From positions 1 through 64,000 of the forward strand of contig KV918914.1 of the NCBI GenBank assembly GCA_002049455.2: a stretch of DNA of 64,000 nucleotides, read 5' to 3'. Both the position numbers and the translations under genes were made by a program. Positions within the stretch are counted from its first letter, which is position 1, and every line of letters starts with the position of its first letter. The notes under the pieces were generated by a model that worked only from the letters and a program-made list of their open reading frames with translations, was not told where the DNA came from and did no database searches. The stretch is from Porphyra umbilicalis. Taxonomy: Eukaryota; Rhodophyta; Bangiophyceae; Bangiales; Bangiaceae. Positions 1 through 11,056 of the stretch are shown here, piece by piece.

Positions 1-514
1 ACGTGCCCGTCGCGTTGGGGTTGTCGTCGACTGACGACGTCGGGCTTGACCCAGAAGCGGAATCGTCGAAAGATGAGGAAAGCGCGGCGTTAGCCGGAGC
101 GTCCTTGCGGACGGTCTTGTCCTTAATCACCTTGCTCGTCTTCTTGACGTCCTTGGTCTTGTCGCCCGACTGGCGGCGAGACTTAGCCACACGGCGTTCC
201 TCCTCATGGGAGTCGACCTTGCGCAGGGCCTCGACGTCGTCGACCAACTTGTCATTGGCTCGCGCCAGAGACTCGTTAGTCAGTTCTTGGGCCGTTAGGC
301 GTCGCTGAAGTGCTTCAACGGCCGCCTTCAGGCTCTCCACCACCTGCATCTGCCCAGAGGCGGCTTGATCCGCGGGGATGGGAGGCGTTGGAGCACCGTC
401 CGTTGGGGCTTCGGAGGCGGCAGGAGTGCCTTGACCCCCGCCCGGCGGCCGGTAGCCAGATGGCAACTTGCCGTCTCTGGCTCGCCGAGTGCCGCCGGTA
501 CCACCAGTAGACAT
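1..514 (-). CDS. gag start of element A (partial)
   Basis: On the minus strand a gag-like reading frame starts at an ATG at 514-512 and runs off the left edge. It begins MSTGG, as in element B. It has a Gly/Pro-rich start, a helical charged stretch with Leu-rich spacing, then a Lys- and Ser/Asp-rich stretch. It is treated as a fossil part of the element. Confidence 0.8.
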   Translation of the reverse strand, partial: MSTGGTGGTRRARDGKLPSGYRPPGGGQGTPAASEAPTDGAPTPPIPADQAASGQMQVVESLKAAVEALQRRLTAQELTNESLARANDKLVDDVEALRKVDSHEEERRVAKSRRQSGDKTKDVKKTSKVIKDKTVRKDAPANAALSSSFDDSASGSSPTSSVDDNPNATGT

Positions 515-723
515 ACTGGGACCTGAACAAAGTGTTCCGACTTGGCTTACGCCCTGCGCGCCAACGTCGGAGATCTCAACCGTGATGCCCCCGGCACCAC
601 GCCCACAAGTCGATGGCTTGCGCCCCGCGAGCCAAGCGGCCGTATCGACACCGTCAAAATGCCACGAGGCAGCGAAAAAGTTCTCGGGGACACCGTGCCG
701 CGAGGCACGATGAAGGCGAGGGT

Positions 724-742
724 ATCCCCTGCTGCTCCACCA
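724..742 (-). promoter_or_regulatory. primer-binding site of element A
   Basis: On the minus strand the sequence is TGGTGGAGCAGCAGGGGAT, two bases inside the LTR. It starts TGG, complementary to a tRNA CCA end, and differs by one base from the site in element B. Element C has the same 18-base core. I could not name the tRNA. Confidence 0.6.
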
Positions 743-744
743 AA

Positions 745-1138
745 TGTGGTATTAATAACGTTAGTTCAATTACCAGTGTACTGAGACCGACCGTAGCCAA
801 GCAATAAAGCGAGTTCTATCGCCGTCGTGGCGAGGAAGAAAGATCTTTTGTTGAAGGGCATCCGATGGAGAGCCGGGTGGTGCCCACGACGGCGACCCCG
901 GACCCACGGTGGTTTAATACAAACAACGGCACTGGTCGATCGACCATCCGATCAAGCGATCGTAATGAGTGCCGGCAGACAGATAAGACAGGCAAGCAAA
1001 CAAGCAATAAAAAATAAACAATGCATAGGTAACCCCCCAAAGGGCGTGCCACAAGCCGAGTCACACAAATCCGTGGATTCAGCCAGTCAAGGGGGCTACC
1101 TGTGGCTAATTGCCAATTGGGAGCAGAGATATGCTACA
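745..1138 (-). repeat. 5' LTR of element A
   Basis: On the minus strand it begins TGTAGCATATCTCTGC and ends CCACA, the same termini as the two 396-bp LTRs of element B. The 5' TG and 3' CA ends are normal for LTR retrotransposons. It is followed two bases later by the primer-binding site. Confidence 0.88.
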
Positions 1139-2572
1139 ATATGGGCGTAAATTTGCGTTTTTCAAGCGGTTCTGATATCCTCGGCATGAAGACGTCGAGA
1201 CGCACGCATCGAGCTAAAGAAACCCACCAACGGACCAACACAGCAGGAGTTATGACCTGCCTTGCACCCGTGCGGCCTAACAAAATCGCACCAGGGGGGG
1301 GGGGGGGGGTCGTCATCACCGACCGTCGGTGTTTTGGGACCTCCCCTATGCCACTCCGGGTAAAGCATGTGCGCTGAGCACAAATATGGCCTCAGAAAGT
1401 GTATTCCATAGGTTCCCCCTCTTTGCCGACCCCATATGGCCCGAGAAACCGGCGCCAGAGGCTCCCGAACTATCTTTTTTGTGTGCCACTTCCCTTCGAC
1501 GTGGTGCGCATGCATAGCATCGTGAGTTGAAGCCCAGCGTATGAAGGTCAAGAGGAGCTCACATAGCCCAGTAGGGGCGGAGCTATGCCGTTTTTGCAGC
1601 CGGAGCGCCAGCCACTCATTGGTGCGAGCTCGATTCCGTTGTGCCAACCTCCAACGCGACCTATTCAAGATTCGCGCAACGACCGAAAGCGATTCGCTTG
1701 CCATCGTCCCGTGCTGGTCCTTGAGCGCTGGTGGGAATGGCCACGTCGCGATCTGGCGAAATAAGTACGCTTCCTTTCAACAGATGATAGAAAATATCTG
1801 ACATGATGGCAGTCGCCCAATGAGAAGTTGCATTTCGATGTAGGAGCCAACAATGTGCAGCTAAGCCTTCAAAAACCCGTAAGAGCGGATACACTGGGCC
1901 TTAACTAAGGGTCGATTCCATGCATTTAGGCGCAAGAGGAAAGGGTTTTCCCTGCTGTTCTAGCCTTTTTTTAACCATGAGAAGTAAACAGAATTGGTCT
2001 TCGTGGCATGGGTACTCAAGGAAAAAATACCAGGCGCTCGACGGATCTTGCAGCGCTGAGATATACCTCGATGTTTCTCTGCCCCTCCAGAATCGCGCCG
2101 TTTTCTTAGTCTCTGCCGATCCAGAACAGGCTCTCATCAATTTCTGATGCAAGACACGTATTGATCCGATCTGGCATCCCATGGAAATGCACTTTCTCTC
2201 GGCCGGCTACGAGCATCACCTGTCCCCCACCACCACCGCCTATGTTGACCAACGGCCACACATGTCGTCCAGAATTCCCCGCAGCACCGATAACACGCAT
2301 TTTGTTGCCTAGCCACGTCGAGTTACCGCCTGCAGCGTCATCAGCGGGCCATTTACTCCACAAAACGGCGTTCAAGACAACGGTGGGATGCAAGGAAAAA
2401 CGTCTGTCTCTCAAGCCTATTGTCGTAGCCGCCTGAAAGTGCGTCATAAAAAAGCTGATGAAGTATGCTCCAGGATGCGTCCATGCGGAGCATCAACGCT
2501 CGTTCCATTGCCGAGTTCTGTGCGCGCCAATATGAGTCGCGCTCATGCGCCTTAGTGCGTGGAAACGACCTT
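1139..2572. other. no gene seen
   Basis: The stretch has only short overlapping open frames in several phases with no recognisable motif. It contains a run of about 16 G at 1293-1308. I see no tRNA, no clear transposon end and no coding signal. Confidence 0.5.
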
Positions 2573-2705
2573 TAGGCGTGAGATCCCTGAGGACACGAGT
2601 GCAGACTGCCACCTCTGAAACGGAGAGCAAGTCCCTTGATCTAAGTATATGTGTGCATCACTACACTTTGAGAGCACCCTGTCCTAAAGGCCAGGGAATA
2701 TTTGG
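2573..2705. repeat. dispersed repeat, inverted copy at 48645-48775
   Basis: About 130 bases match the reverse complement of 48645-48775 at roughly 85% by eye. Shared blocks include GATCCCTGAGGACACGA, GAAACGGAGAGCAAGTCCC and AAGTATATGTGTGCATCACTA. The copy at 48645 lies directly at the insertion point of element C. I do not recognise the family. Confidence 0.7.
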
Positions 2706-2894
2706 CCTGGATGAAGTGAGATGTCTGTCACCGATCCTTCAAGATCTGAGAAACACTATTACGCCCGAAGATCGTCGCACCACATGCTAGAAGACTTCTG
2801 GGAAGCGGCAGTGCTCCTTGAAGAGATGTATGCACTGTACACATGGCTTCCATGCGCTTGAAAGTGTGTCATTTTCATCGTTATTGCCGCTCCC

Positions 2895-2998
2895 CCTCGC
2901 CACGTCGCACGCACCTCGCCACGTCACACGCACCTCACCACATCCCTCGCACCTCGCCACGTCCCTCGCACCTCGCCACGTCCCTCGCACCTCGCCAC
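2895..2998. repeat. 19-bp minisatellite, about 5.5 units
   Basis: The unit is CCTCGCCACGTCCCTCGCA with a few substitutions. Five full 19-base units run from 2895 to 2989, followed by a partial unit. It makes Pro/Arg/Thr/Ser-rich shadow frames on the plus strand that have no other coding support. Confidence 0.85.
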
Positions 2999-3576
2999 CC
3001 CACTCTCCCAACGCTACTTCTACCTCGCAGCGTCACCCGTCTCCCCGAGCACAAACTCCCTCACCCTGTCCTCCAGTCCCCCCCTCACCCAGTTCCTGCA
3101 CCACTGTACGCCCGCGACGCCACAGGATGTTACAGCCAGAAACCCAGCCGTCATGCAGTCAATCATGCAGAACAAGCACATGGCCAGAGGCCGCCACAGC
3201 GGAGGAGAGTTAGATGGAAAGAACTAAGACGAGGACCAGTGTCGGCGTCGGAATCGATCGCGACGCACAAGGAGCGTGCCACAAACACACGGCGCAACGC
3301 ACGGCACTACGCAACATCAGTTACTCTCCGGCAATCCAAGCCACTCCGCACACTGCGAAACTTCATGTGTCCCGCACGCGACTCACGTACAGCCACGCCA
3401 CTGGTATCACCCGCAAGTCGAACAAGCACGACACATTAAAGGCCTGTGTGCGCGGCCGCGTCTGAACCCGCCCTTGGCAGAGGTGGCAGTGCCTGCCAAG
3501 AGCCGCTCTTTCTGGTGGGCAAGCAGCTAGCGCCTCCGGCAGCACTGGATGTATCTGGTCGGTGACTGGCAGCGAC

Positions 3577-3700
3577 TGAGGCCCGTTCGCAGTTGCAAAC
3601 CGTGTGACGGTATACCGGCGTGACGGCGGTATATATGGTGCTTTCTCGTATTTTAGCCACGCTGCGCGACGCAACGTTTGCCCAAACCACGACTTGGCAC
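3577..3700. repeat. dispersed repeat with an empty MITE site
   Basis: 3577-3612 (around TTCGCAGTTGCAAACCGTG) matches the reverse complement of the right flank of the TA-flanked MITE at 38251-38649. Here the flank continues straight through GACGGTATACCGGCG with no insertion, so it looks like an unoccupied site. A second block at about 3635-3690 (around CCACGCTGCGCGACGC) matches the reverse complement of about 35740-35795 at roughly 80% by eye. Confidence 0.65.
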
Positions 3701-4559
3701 AACCACACCCCCTCTCAATGCATCAGAATCGCCGATGACAAGAGAGTGCGGGAAGCCAGCATGTCTGTCATGCACGCCTCTTGCCGTGCCCCCGGCCTTC
3801 AGACGAGATGAATGTGGCCCAGTCCCGAAGAGTCGGTTCTATGGTGGCAGTTCGAGAAGGCACTTCGGCGCGCCACGCCCGCAAGCGGCATGGGTGAGAA
3901 AAGCAACGCGTCGCCGACGTTGGTTTCTCATGCGAACCCCTAATAGGGGCTTCCAGGGGGGGTGTAGTTCTCAATGAGGTGATGCAGGTCTCCGCACAGC
4001 CGCCCAGGGCGAGCAAACCATCACCGCCGTCGTGTGCTCCGTCGGCCATCTACCCGTGAGGTGCACGGCGCTTGTGTCTCCTATTGGTCGGATCACAGGC
4101 GAGACCAACGGCAATATCGACTGCCCAATGAAGGGCCAAATGGGATCGCCAGCGGATGACTAGTGGGCCCAATGTGAACTTCGTCTGACCGTGTCGTTTG
4201 GGTGTGAGGCACATTTAAATTCTCGTGGCCCGGTCCATTTCCCCGCTGTGCAGCCGATAGCGCTGGCACGTTCACTGGCCTGGCTCAGAATCCGCACAAC
4301 AATTAGTGCTGAGCCCCGAGCAGACAGTTCCCATGGCCGCCCGCATTCAGTGGGCGGCGCAATGTTGATCTCGGGAGCAGCGACATGGATGTGGATTCCT
4401 CGCGCCCCCTCACTGCGTGTCGTGTGGGCATTTTTCCAGGTTTCTCCGGCCTCCCGACGGCCCCTAGTGGCATGATGCCCAGCAGAGGCACTCTGGCGAC
4501 GTGCTTGCCGTTCGATCGTGTCGACGACGGCGGCCGCCCCCTTCCCCGTGGCGTTCGTG
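3701..4559. other. no gene seen
   Basis: There are short competing frames on both strands and no motif. Upstream of the transposase the DNA becomes pyrimidine-rich on the plus strand and runs into the 19-bp minisatellite. Confidence 0.45.
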
Positions 4560-4785
4560 CGTCGTCACTCCCCGCCCTCGTCGTCCCTCCCCGCCCGCGT
4601 CGTCCCTCCCCGCCCTCGTCGTCCCTCCCCGCCCGCGTCATCTGTCCCCGCCCACGTCGCCCCTCCCCGCCCTCGACGCCCCTCCCCGCCCGCGACGCCC
4701 CTCCCCACCCGCGTCGCCCCTCCCCGCCCGCGTCGTCCCTTCCCGCCTGCGTCGTCCCTTCCCGTTCGCGTCGCCCCTCCCGAGG
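4560..4785. repeat. 19-bp minisatellite, 12 units
   Basis: Eleven full 19-base units and a partial twelfth run without gaps, with consensus CGTCGTCCCTCCCCGCCCG. Each unit carries a CCCCGCCC box. It lies just 5' of the Tc1-type transposase. Plus-strand frames through it give Pro/Arg/Ser repeats; I treat these as non-coding and start the transposase downstream at 4857. Confidence 0.9.
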
Positions 4786-4856
4786 TTTTCGTGTGTCTGC
4801 CTCCTCCTCACCCCTGCCCGGCCGAAGCCGTGTCGTCGCCGCGCGACAAAGTGGGC

Positions 4857-6932
4857 ATGTCGGCGACGACGGACCGGGCGGCGACCGACTCCGACTCATC
4901 CACGTCTTCGAGGTCCTCTGCATCGACGACGCCGTCGATGTCAGTGGACCTGCCCTCTTCCACCGCGGTGTCCATCCCGATGGACTCCTCCACGTCATCT
5001 TCCAGCACCAGCTGGACGGACGGCGGAGTCTCGGAGGCGGCGATGTCCGATCTGACCGTTTGCGTTTGTTGCGTGGAGGTGCTCTTGTTCTCCGAGGAGA
5101 CGCGCCAACACGTGCTCGGCCTCGTCGACGAGGGATACCCCGCCGCCGACGTCGCTGGCATTATCGGCTGCTCCATGCGCTCAATGAGCCGATTGTTTCG
5201 CTTCTTCGAGGAGAACGGGACGGTGTGGCGGGACCCCAGGCTTCGAAATCTTCATGCTGACGCCGCCGTCCGCAACCCACACCTGGCGCGCGCCATCCTC
5301 ACCCTCGTTGAGAAGGAGCCGGCCGCTTTCCTGGGCGTTCACGTCGATCTGCTTGTTGCGTTGAGCCTCGAATACCCCGCTAGTGGCCACCGGTACGTGA
5401 GCGCCGCGACGGTGTACCGCGTGCTGCACAACCACTAGTATACGCGCAAGAGGATTGAGCGGCTATTTGAGGAGAACTCGCTTGTGGCTGAACGCGCGTT
5501 CGCTGCCTTGATCAACGAGATATTACTCCGGTACCTCGTCTCGTGCGACGAGACGCACGCGGCGGGCAGCGACATGATCAGCCGCTACGGGCCGTTGCGG
5601 AGGAACGTGCCGTGCGTGCTGCGGGACCGGGACACCCGCCCGCTCAAGCGCACCAGCACCAGGGCCTGAGGTGGATAAAGTAGAGCCAGACATATCCGCA
5701 CAATATACTCGTAATAATCCATAATCCATGCCGCAGCCGCGTATCCATATCGTACTCTGTTCATTTACCGCCGGATATACTGAGCCTGAACGACTCTCCA
5801 AAGGCCGGATATAATATAATCTGAATCGAATTTCCACCTCTCCTGATCCGGCTCACATATTCTCTGCCGCAGTGCTGGCGCGTGGGGATGCCTCCCCACC
5901 CTGTTCAACAGACATCATCTGGCAGTGCCAAGCGGCGATCTTGACGGAAAATTCCCGAACGGTTCTGTCCCGTGTCTGAAACCGCTTGCCTTGTTGTCAC
6001 CGGCCCGCGCGAGATTCCGAACGGGCACCCCCGGGTGAGCACACGAGAGTTCAAACGATCCCTACTGACGAGGACCGCTGCACCACCCAAATACATTTCA
6101 ACAACCAAATTGTACTTGACGGCGGTTCATCGCAACAAACGCTTGTGAAGAGACACGCGTAGTTAAATCACATGTAACACTGTACCTGGAGAGATGTCTG
6201 CTCTCATTTCATTTCGTTTCAATTTTAGTCTTCTTCCAGAATCATCATCCAAGAGAATATATTCAATCTGTCTATCCTAACTATATCCAAAATCGTACTA
6301 ACTGAATATGCGACTACAATATTGATCCTGACTCTGTCCGCCCCTGCAAGATCTGATTTTGGATATATGACCTCCTCAAATACTAAATCCAGAGTTCATG
6401 TGAGGGTATGTGGATTATATCCTAATGCAACCAAAAGTGCCTGATTCCAAAGCCCCTGACCAGCACCATGATGGCGGTGTCGCTTTCACACGGGATCCTC
6501 TGGTCACAGACGGTGATTGTGGGCAACTTGCACACGGCCGACGACAGGCATTCATTTTTTCAATGTCTTCCGTCGCAGATGAACACCTACATTCCCGGTC
6601 TCGCCTGCGTGCTGCAACCGGACGCGTGTGTCGTGCTGTACGACAACAGGAGCATCCACGACCACTAGGGAAATGAGTACATGCAAGCAAACGAAATCCA
6701 TTATGTAAATTTGCCTCCGTACTCGCCCAACTAGCAGCCGATTGAAGGTGTTTTTGCTGAGTTGAATAAGCACGTGCGGTCGCTCGTTTACGAGGACGGA
6801 CGGTACATGGACAAGCTGTTCCACCTCATAGCGGCGGCAGTCGGCATGATCATCTCGGCGCATGTGGCGGGACAGTATTCTCGTGCCTCGCATGAGATCT
6901 CTCGGCTGCTCGCTCCTGTGGCTCCCGCGTGA
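4857..6932 (+). pseudogene. Tc1/mariner (IS630 type) transposase, split by a hAT-like MITE
   Basis: This encodes a DDE-type cut-and-paste transposase. From the ATG at 4857 there is a Ser/Thr/Asp-rich leader, then a helix-turn-helix region from about 5042 (ending in the block with CSMRSMSRLFRFFEENG), then the DDE catalytic domain. The first acidic motif is SCDETHA (about 5540-5560), the second is LYDNRSIHDH (about 6640-6665), and the third is PYSPN followed by QPIEGVF (about 6720-6755). Spacing from the second D to the E is 33 residues. An 799-bp MITE plus its 8-base duplication (807 bases, a multiple of three) separates the first and second motifs, so one frame runs on both sides. That frame has three stops, all TAG, at 5436, 6666 and 6732. 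The element is dead. I did not find its own inverted repeats. Confidence 0.85.
5660..6458. mobile_element. hAT-like MITE, copy 1 (799 bp)
   Basis: The element starts CAGGGCCTGAGG and ends AAAGCCCCTG, so the short imperfect terminal inverted repeats begin CAGGG. It is flanked by an exact 8-base duplication, ACCAGCAC (5652-5659 and 6459-6466). CAGGG ends with 8-base duplications are typical of the hAT superfamily. It has no transposase frame and is AT-rich relative to its surroundings, with repeated GGATATA motifs near both ends. A second copy, about 93% identical over the part compared, lies at 25897-26694. It sits in the same frame of the Tc1-type transposase on both sides. Confidence 0.92.
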
Positions 6933-7900
6933 CTTCTTGTATAGTTTGGAGCAGCTGCATTCTATTCCTGGGTGAGTGCCGTAGCAAATATTTTCCTTAT
7001 TCTTGACACTCACTGCTCGTTCCTGCGTCACCTCCAGCACGCACAGAAAAGGCATTCGATGCCATCACTATCGACTGCATGGCCATTGCCACGACCGCAT
7101 CGTCCCCGATCTCGGCGGCCATGCCAACACAAGCACCGACGAGCACGTGCTGCTCGACTGCACCACGGCCGCCGCAACCTCGGCGGCCATGCGCTGCAGC
7201 AGCCTCCACGTCGGCGGCGGCATGACCGCCGCTGCCACGAAGAACAGCACCAGCGAGCATTCTTTGAGGGACTGCAACACCGCCGCCGCTGCCGCGGCGT
7301 TGCCGCCAACGTCGGTGAGCATGCGCATAACCAGCGTTCGTGTCGGCGGCGGCATGACCGCCGCCGCCACGAACAAGAGCACCAGCGAGCACGCGCCGAG
7401 GGACTGAAACTCCGCCGCCGCTACCACGGCGTCGCCGCCAACGTCGAGCACGCGCCGCACGACTGCACCACGGGAGCCGCCACCGCGGCGTCGCCGCTGA
7501 CGTTGGACGCGAACAAGGACGGCATCGGAGCTGTTTTTGCCGGCGCGGGCGCGGTGAGCACTAGAAAGAGGCTGTCCGCTGGTCACATCGTGGCCAGCGC
7601 CGCGCCATTGCCAGAGGTGCAGCCGCCGCCATCCTGCCGCCAATGTCACTGGCAATTATCCATGATGACACTGACAGCGGAGGGGGGGTGGCCGGCGGGG
7701 AGTTGCCGCTCCTCGACAAGGCTGCCGACCCTGCGTTGCTGCCGATGTTCAGATAGGGTTGCGCGCCCATGGTGATGCGGGGAACAGTTGTGCAGCAGCC
7801 CGCCTTTTTTGTTGCGAAAGTCCCAGGCAGTGGGGAAGAAGGATTCGACATTTTTGCAACTGTTGGACTCGTGGCATGAGAGAAAGTAGCCTGACCCGCT
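6933..7900. other. GC-rich stretch with a 132-bp imperfect tandem repeat
   Basis: About 7210-7480 holds two copies of a unit starting GTCGGCGGCGGCATGACCGCC (7210 and 7342, period 132), with degenerate flanking copies. Frames on both strands are open because GCC/GGC codons lack stops; none looks like a known protein. A GTGAGT at 6972 and a CTCCAG near 7036 resemble splice sites but have no supporting exon. Confidence 0.5.
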
Positions 7901-7913
7901 TTCGTTACGACTA

Positions 7914-8375
7914 ATGAGCCTGATGCCCTGTCGCTTTTGCTCCAGAGACACAGGCGAACTCGACGCGCTTCGCATCGAAATTAACTACGTCATGTTGGTT
8001 GAACAGGCACCAGTCGTGCGCGAGATCGACGTCAAAAAGACGGTTGCTACTGCGAAACCGTCTCGTACCTCGTCATCAATTGATATTATAGGGATGATTG
8101 GGCAGGATGTGTCGTTACTAACGGAATTCTCGAAGAGACAAACCCGAGGACGCCCGAGAACACCTGCAACATCTCTTTTATGCATGCCCATCAGTTCCAG
8201 CTTCTGGCCCCGGCAACTGAACCGGCTGCACTCTCGCTGCCGTCTCGGGCCCCGGCAGATCGTTTGGTTCGCCGTCGTAGTCGTGTCCTCGTCCCATCGT
8301 CGCGCCGTCGTTGGAAGACCGTCTTCGCGGCGCCGTCGTTGGCGTGACGTCATTGTGTCGTCGTTGGCCCGTTGA
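7914..8375 (+). CDS. possible unknown protein, weak
   Basis: A frame of about 150 codons from an ATG has a mixed composition in its first 100 residues, unlike the GCC-repeat frames around it (for example MPCRFCSRDTGELDALRIEI). Its end becomes Arg/Ser-rich and looks non-coding. An antisense frame of 190 codons covers the same bases. I recognise no domain and cannot tell whether either strand is used. Confidence 0.2.
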   Translation: MSLMPCRFCSRDTGELDALRIEINYVMLVEQAPVVREIDVKKTVATAKPSRTSSSIDIIGMIGQDVSLLTEFSKRQTRGRPRTPATSLLCMPISSSFWPRQLNRLHSRCRLGPRQIVWFAVVVVSSSHRRAVVGRPSSRRRRWRDVIVSSLAR

Positions 8376-8559
8376 TGTTGCTCCGATCTCAATCTCGTCC
8401 CGTCCTCGGTATGTCGTGCTTTAACTGTCGCCAGACGAGGGCGTGTTGTGCGTTTGATGCTTGTTGACGTTTGATGCCCAATCGAGCGTGACTGGAACTG
8501 TGCATGATATCTGCCGCTCACACTGAGGCACATGGAGTCAGGCTCCGTTTGTGTCACGT

Positions 8560-10290
8560 CCCTGACGATGCATGTCAGGAGCAGTCGCTGTCACTGCGTG
8601 AGCCGTACATGTGTTTCTTCTTCAGGTTCTTGGCGGTACCGGGCCGGCTGGCGCGAGGTCGTGCGGCCGCCCCGTTGTTTTGGAGGGCGGCGGCGCCGTC
8701 GTGGCGACGGCGGCGCCGGCTGAGACAGCGGCGACAGCGGCGGCGGCGGCGGCGGCGGAGGCGGCGGAGCCACGGGCTGTCGGCGACGGCGCTGCCGTGG
8801 CTGCTAGGCCTCGAACACGTCGGCTGCGGCACTGGTGGCGGCCGCGACTGGAGCGGCGTCGCCATTGTCGATGGACACCCCTGTTCTTCCTGTGGTCACT
8901 GCTGTGCTGCTGCGGACGGCGACGGGGCTCGCCGCTTGCTGCGCGGTCTGGCGGCCTTCACGTGGTCTGTTGCACGCCCCTCATCCCACCTTCTCCCGTG
9001 TCACCGCATGCACGATGAGAACGTAGTGCGGGCCGGGGTTCACGCCGCATTAGCCGGACCGTTCGGCCATGACGTAGGTGGCGGTCGCGGGCGCGGCGGC
9101 GGCGCTGCAGTGTGCCGAGGCGGTCGCTTCGGCGGTGTCCGCTCGACCGTGCGCTGGGACGTCCACGAATCTGTCACCGTGGGTGGGGCGGGCAACGGTG
9201 GCGGTGCTCTCAGTAGCAGCGCAAGCGTCTGACAGCGTCAATTCTCCCGTGCCTGTGGCCCATCAGTGCTTGGATTGCGTGTGGGCGGCGGACGGGGTCT
9301 GAGTCGCGCCGGCGGAGCCGTCGGACCTACGACCTTTCGCCGCACGTGGCCTTCGTTTTCCTTCTCTCTTCCCTCCCCTCCCCCAAGACCATCTTTTTTG
9401 CTCGCCCACAAACACTTCCGGCGACCCGCGGAGGCGTCTCGTCGCGCACTGCTGTGGGCGCGCAGGCGCGAGTGCAACTGGGGCGGCAGAGACGGCGGCG
9501 GCTGTGGCTGCGGCGGCGGTAGCGGCGGAGGACGCGGTGGTGGTCTGGCCGGCGGTTGGGGCACTCATGGCCGCCGCTTGGGGCTCAGGGGGCGCCGGTG
9601 GGGGCCACAGCCGCGACCACCGCCGTCACTGGTCCGCCGGCTGCGGCGGACACGATTGTCGGCATCGCGACGCAGCCCATCGCCGACGCTCACACGGCAG
9701 TGCCGTCGCGCTGTGCGGCGGGCGTACGGGTGGCGGCGGTCGTCTGAGCGGCGCCAAAGGCGCGGTCGACGGCCCGCGCCGACACCGCACATATGAAACG
9801 TGCATCTGGTGTCCGTCACCTACAGCGCTGCCGGTGGCACGCCGCGGGAAGTAGGCGCGCGCCGCCGTGCGCGCGCACAAGAGAAGGCGGACGGGGCGGC
9901 GGCAGTAGTGGCGGTGGCGGCGGCGATGACAGCGTCGGCGTCGTAGGCAACGACGCCGCGTGCGGTGTCGGGCGCGACGCGGCCGGTTGCGGCAGGCCCC
10001 TTGTCGTCCGTGCCCGGTATCGCTACGACACGTGTACCGCAACAGCGGGCAAAACTCGCCGTCCCCCCCCCCCCCGCTCTCGGTCTCTCTAGCAGCGGCG
10101 CTGGTCGGCACCCTCATGGCCGGTAAGTCCAGTCTACCGAGTCCCGGAGGCGGCAGTGGTGCCTGTCGGGGTGTTGCCGTCGGGGGCGGCGGCTGCGGGG
10201 GCGGCGGCTGCGGGGGCGGCGGCAGCGATAGCGTCGGCGGCGCGTCAAGCTCCCCCCCCCCCCCCCCACCCCGCTCTTATTGCAAGACCA
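8560..10290. repeat. GGC/GCC-rich low-complexity DNA
   Basis: This is nearly continuous GGC/GCC/GCG triplet-like sequence, with homopolymer C runs at about 10065-10075 and 10249-10267. It is open in most frames on both strands, giving Gly/Ala/Arg/Pro-rich shadows. I support no gene here. Confidence 0.6.
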
Positions 10291-10399
10291 CGATCCACGA
10301 CATTTCAGGGTGGTCATGCGATTGCTCTCGGCTGGTGCTAGGAACACTCTGTACACTCTTTTTGTCGTGGTTCTTGCCAAAGTGGAGCCCCTGTATATT

Positions 10400-11056
10400 T
10401 CATGCAGAGTCGGAGGCCGCGTGCAAAACAAGACACCACCCTGAAGCATGCCTGCTCATCAGACACTCCCCCACGACCTTGCTCCAGTCTTGTTCAGGGC
10501 TGCTTCTTGTCGCTGTCGCGGTTTCCGTCTCCCAGAGCACAAGAGCCGCCTCCACGGCCGCCGGAAACCGTAGAGATGGACGTCGAACTGGCACGTGCGG
10601 TGGCAGCGCTTCCGCTACGACGACTGTGAAAACCGCCGCGACGGACCGATCGCCCGCTGCCATGTTGCACCTTTCGCGGAGGTGACATCGTCGACGTCTC
10701 GCTGGCGGTAGGCGGTTCGACCGGTACATCATGCAGCTGGCCGCTCGTGCTTCCTGTGCTGACGGGGGAGACTCGACAGTGACGACGCAGTGACCGGAGT
10801 GCGTGTCCTTCGTGAAGAGGACGGCGGGCCCGGGCCCCTCTCGGTCCGGCCGGGGTCGCGGTGCGGGCGCAATCGTCATGGACTGAACACGAAGGCCGAC
10901 GGCGGCCGCATCTGCTACAAACTGTTCGATGCGGGACATGGCGGCCCGCCGGTCGGCGTGCTCGAGGAAGGCGCGCTCGGAAGGGGAAGGGGTGGGCAGG
11001 AGGTTCTCGTCGGATGAGTGACCATCGTCACTCGGGGAGGTGTGACATGAAGACAT
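10400..11056 (-). CDS. hypothetical protein, about 218 codons
   Basis: On the minus strand an ATG at 11056 opens a frame ending at 10400. The product starts MSSCHTSPSDDGHSSDENLL, has a helical, charged middle (blocks such as SERAFLEHADRRAAMSRIE, then VADAAAVGLRVQSM) and a Cys/Arg-rich later part. Composition in the first half is more protein-like than that of neighbouring low-complexity frames. It lies on the same strand as the Cys/His protein at 11534-11911, about 480 bases downstream, and could be a later exon of that gene. No domain is recognised. Confidence 0.35.
   Translation of the reverse strand: MSSCHTSPSDDGHSSDENLLPTPSPSERAFLEHADRRAAMSRIEQFVADAAAVGLRVQSMTIAPAPRPRPDREGPGPAVLFTKDTHSGHCVVTVESPPSAQEARAASCMMYRSNRLPPARRRRCHLRERCNMAAGDRSVAAVFTVVVAEALPPHVPVRRPSLRFPAAVEAALVLWETETATATRSSPEQDWSKVVGECLMSRHASGWCLVLHAASDSA

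Larger units (their letters stand above)
1..1138 (-). mobile_element. Ty3/Gypsy element A, 5' part, runs off the left edge
   Basis: This is the 5' end of a minus-strand LTR retrotransposon of the same family as element B (24023-34951). Its parts are a 394-bp LTR (745-1138), a primer-binding site just inside it (724-742), a short leader and the start of gag (514 down to 1). The LTR, leader and gag start match element B closely by eye. Only one LTR is in the window, so neither target duplication nor age can be judged. It should continue to the left of the window. Confidence 0.9.

Noticed and set aside
4518-4856. Extending the Tc1-type transposase upstream through the minisatellite
   Set aside because: The extra residues are a pure 19-base repeat read in changing phases; the ATG at 4857 is a simpler start.
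6972-7040. A GTGAGT...CTCCAG pair resembling an intron
   Set aside because: It lies after the transposase stop and no convincing exon follows.
8560-10290. Gly/Ala/Arg-rich open frames
   Set aside because: Open on both strands and in several phases because GCC/GGC-rich DNA lacks stops; no motif.
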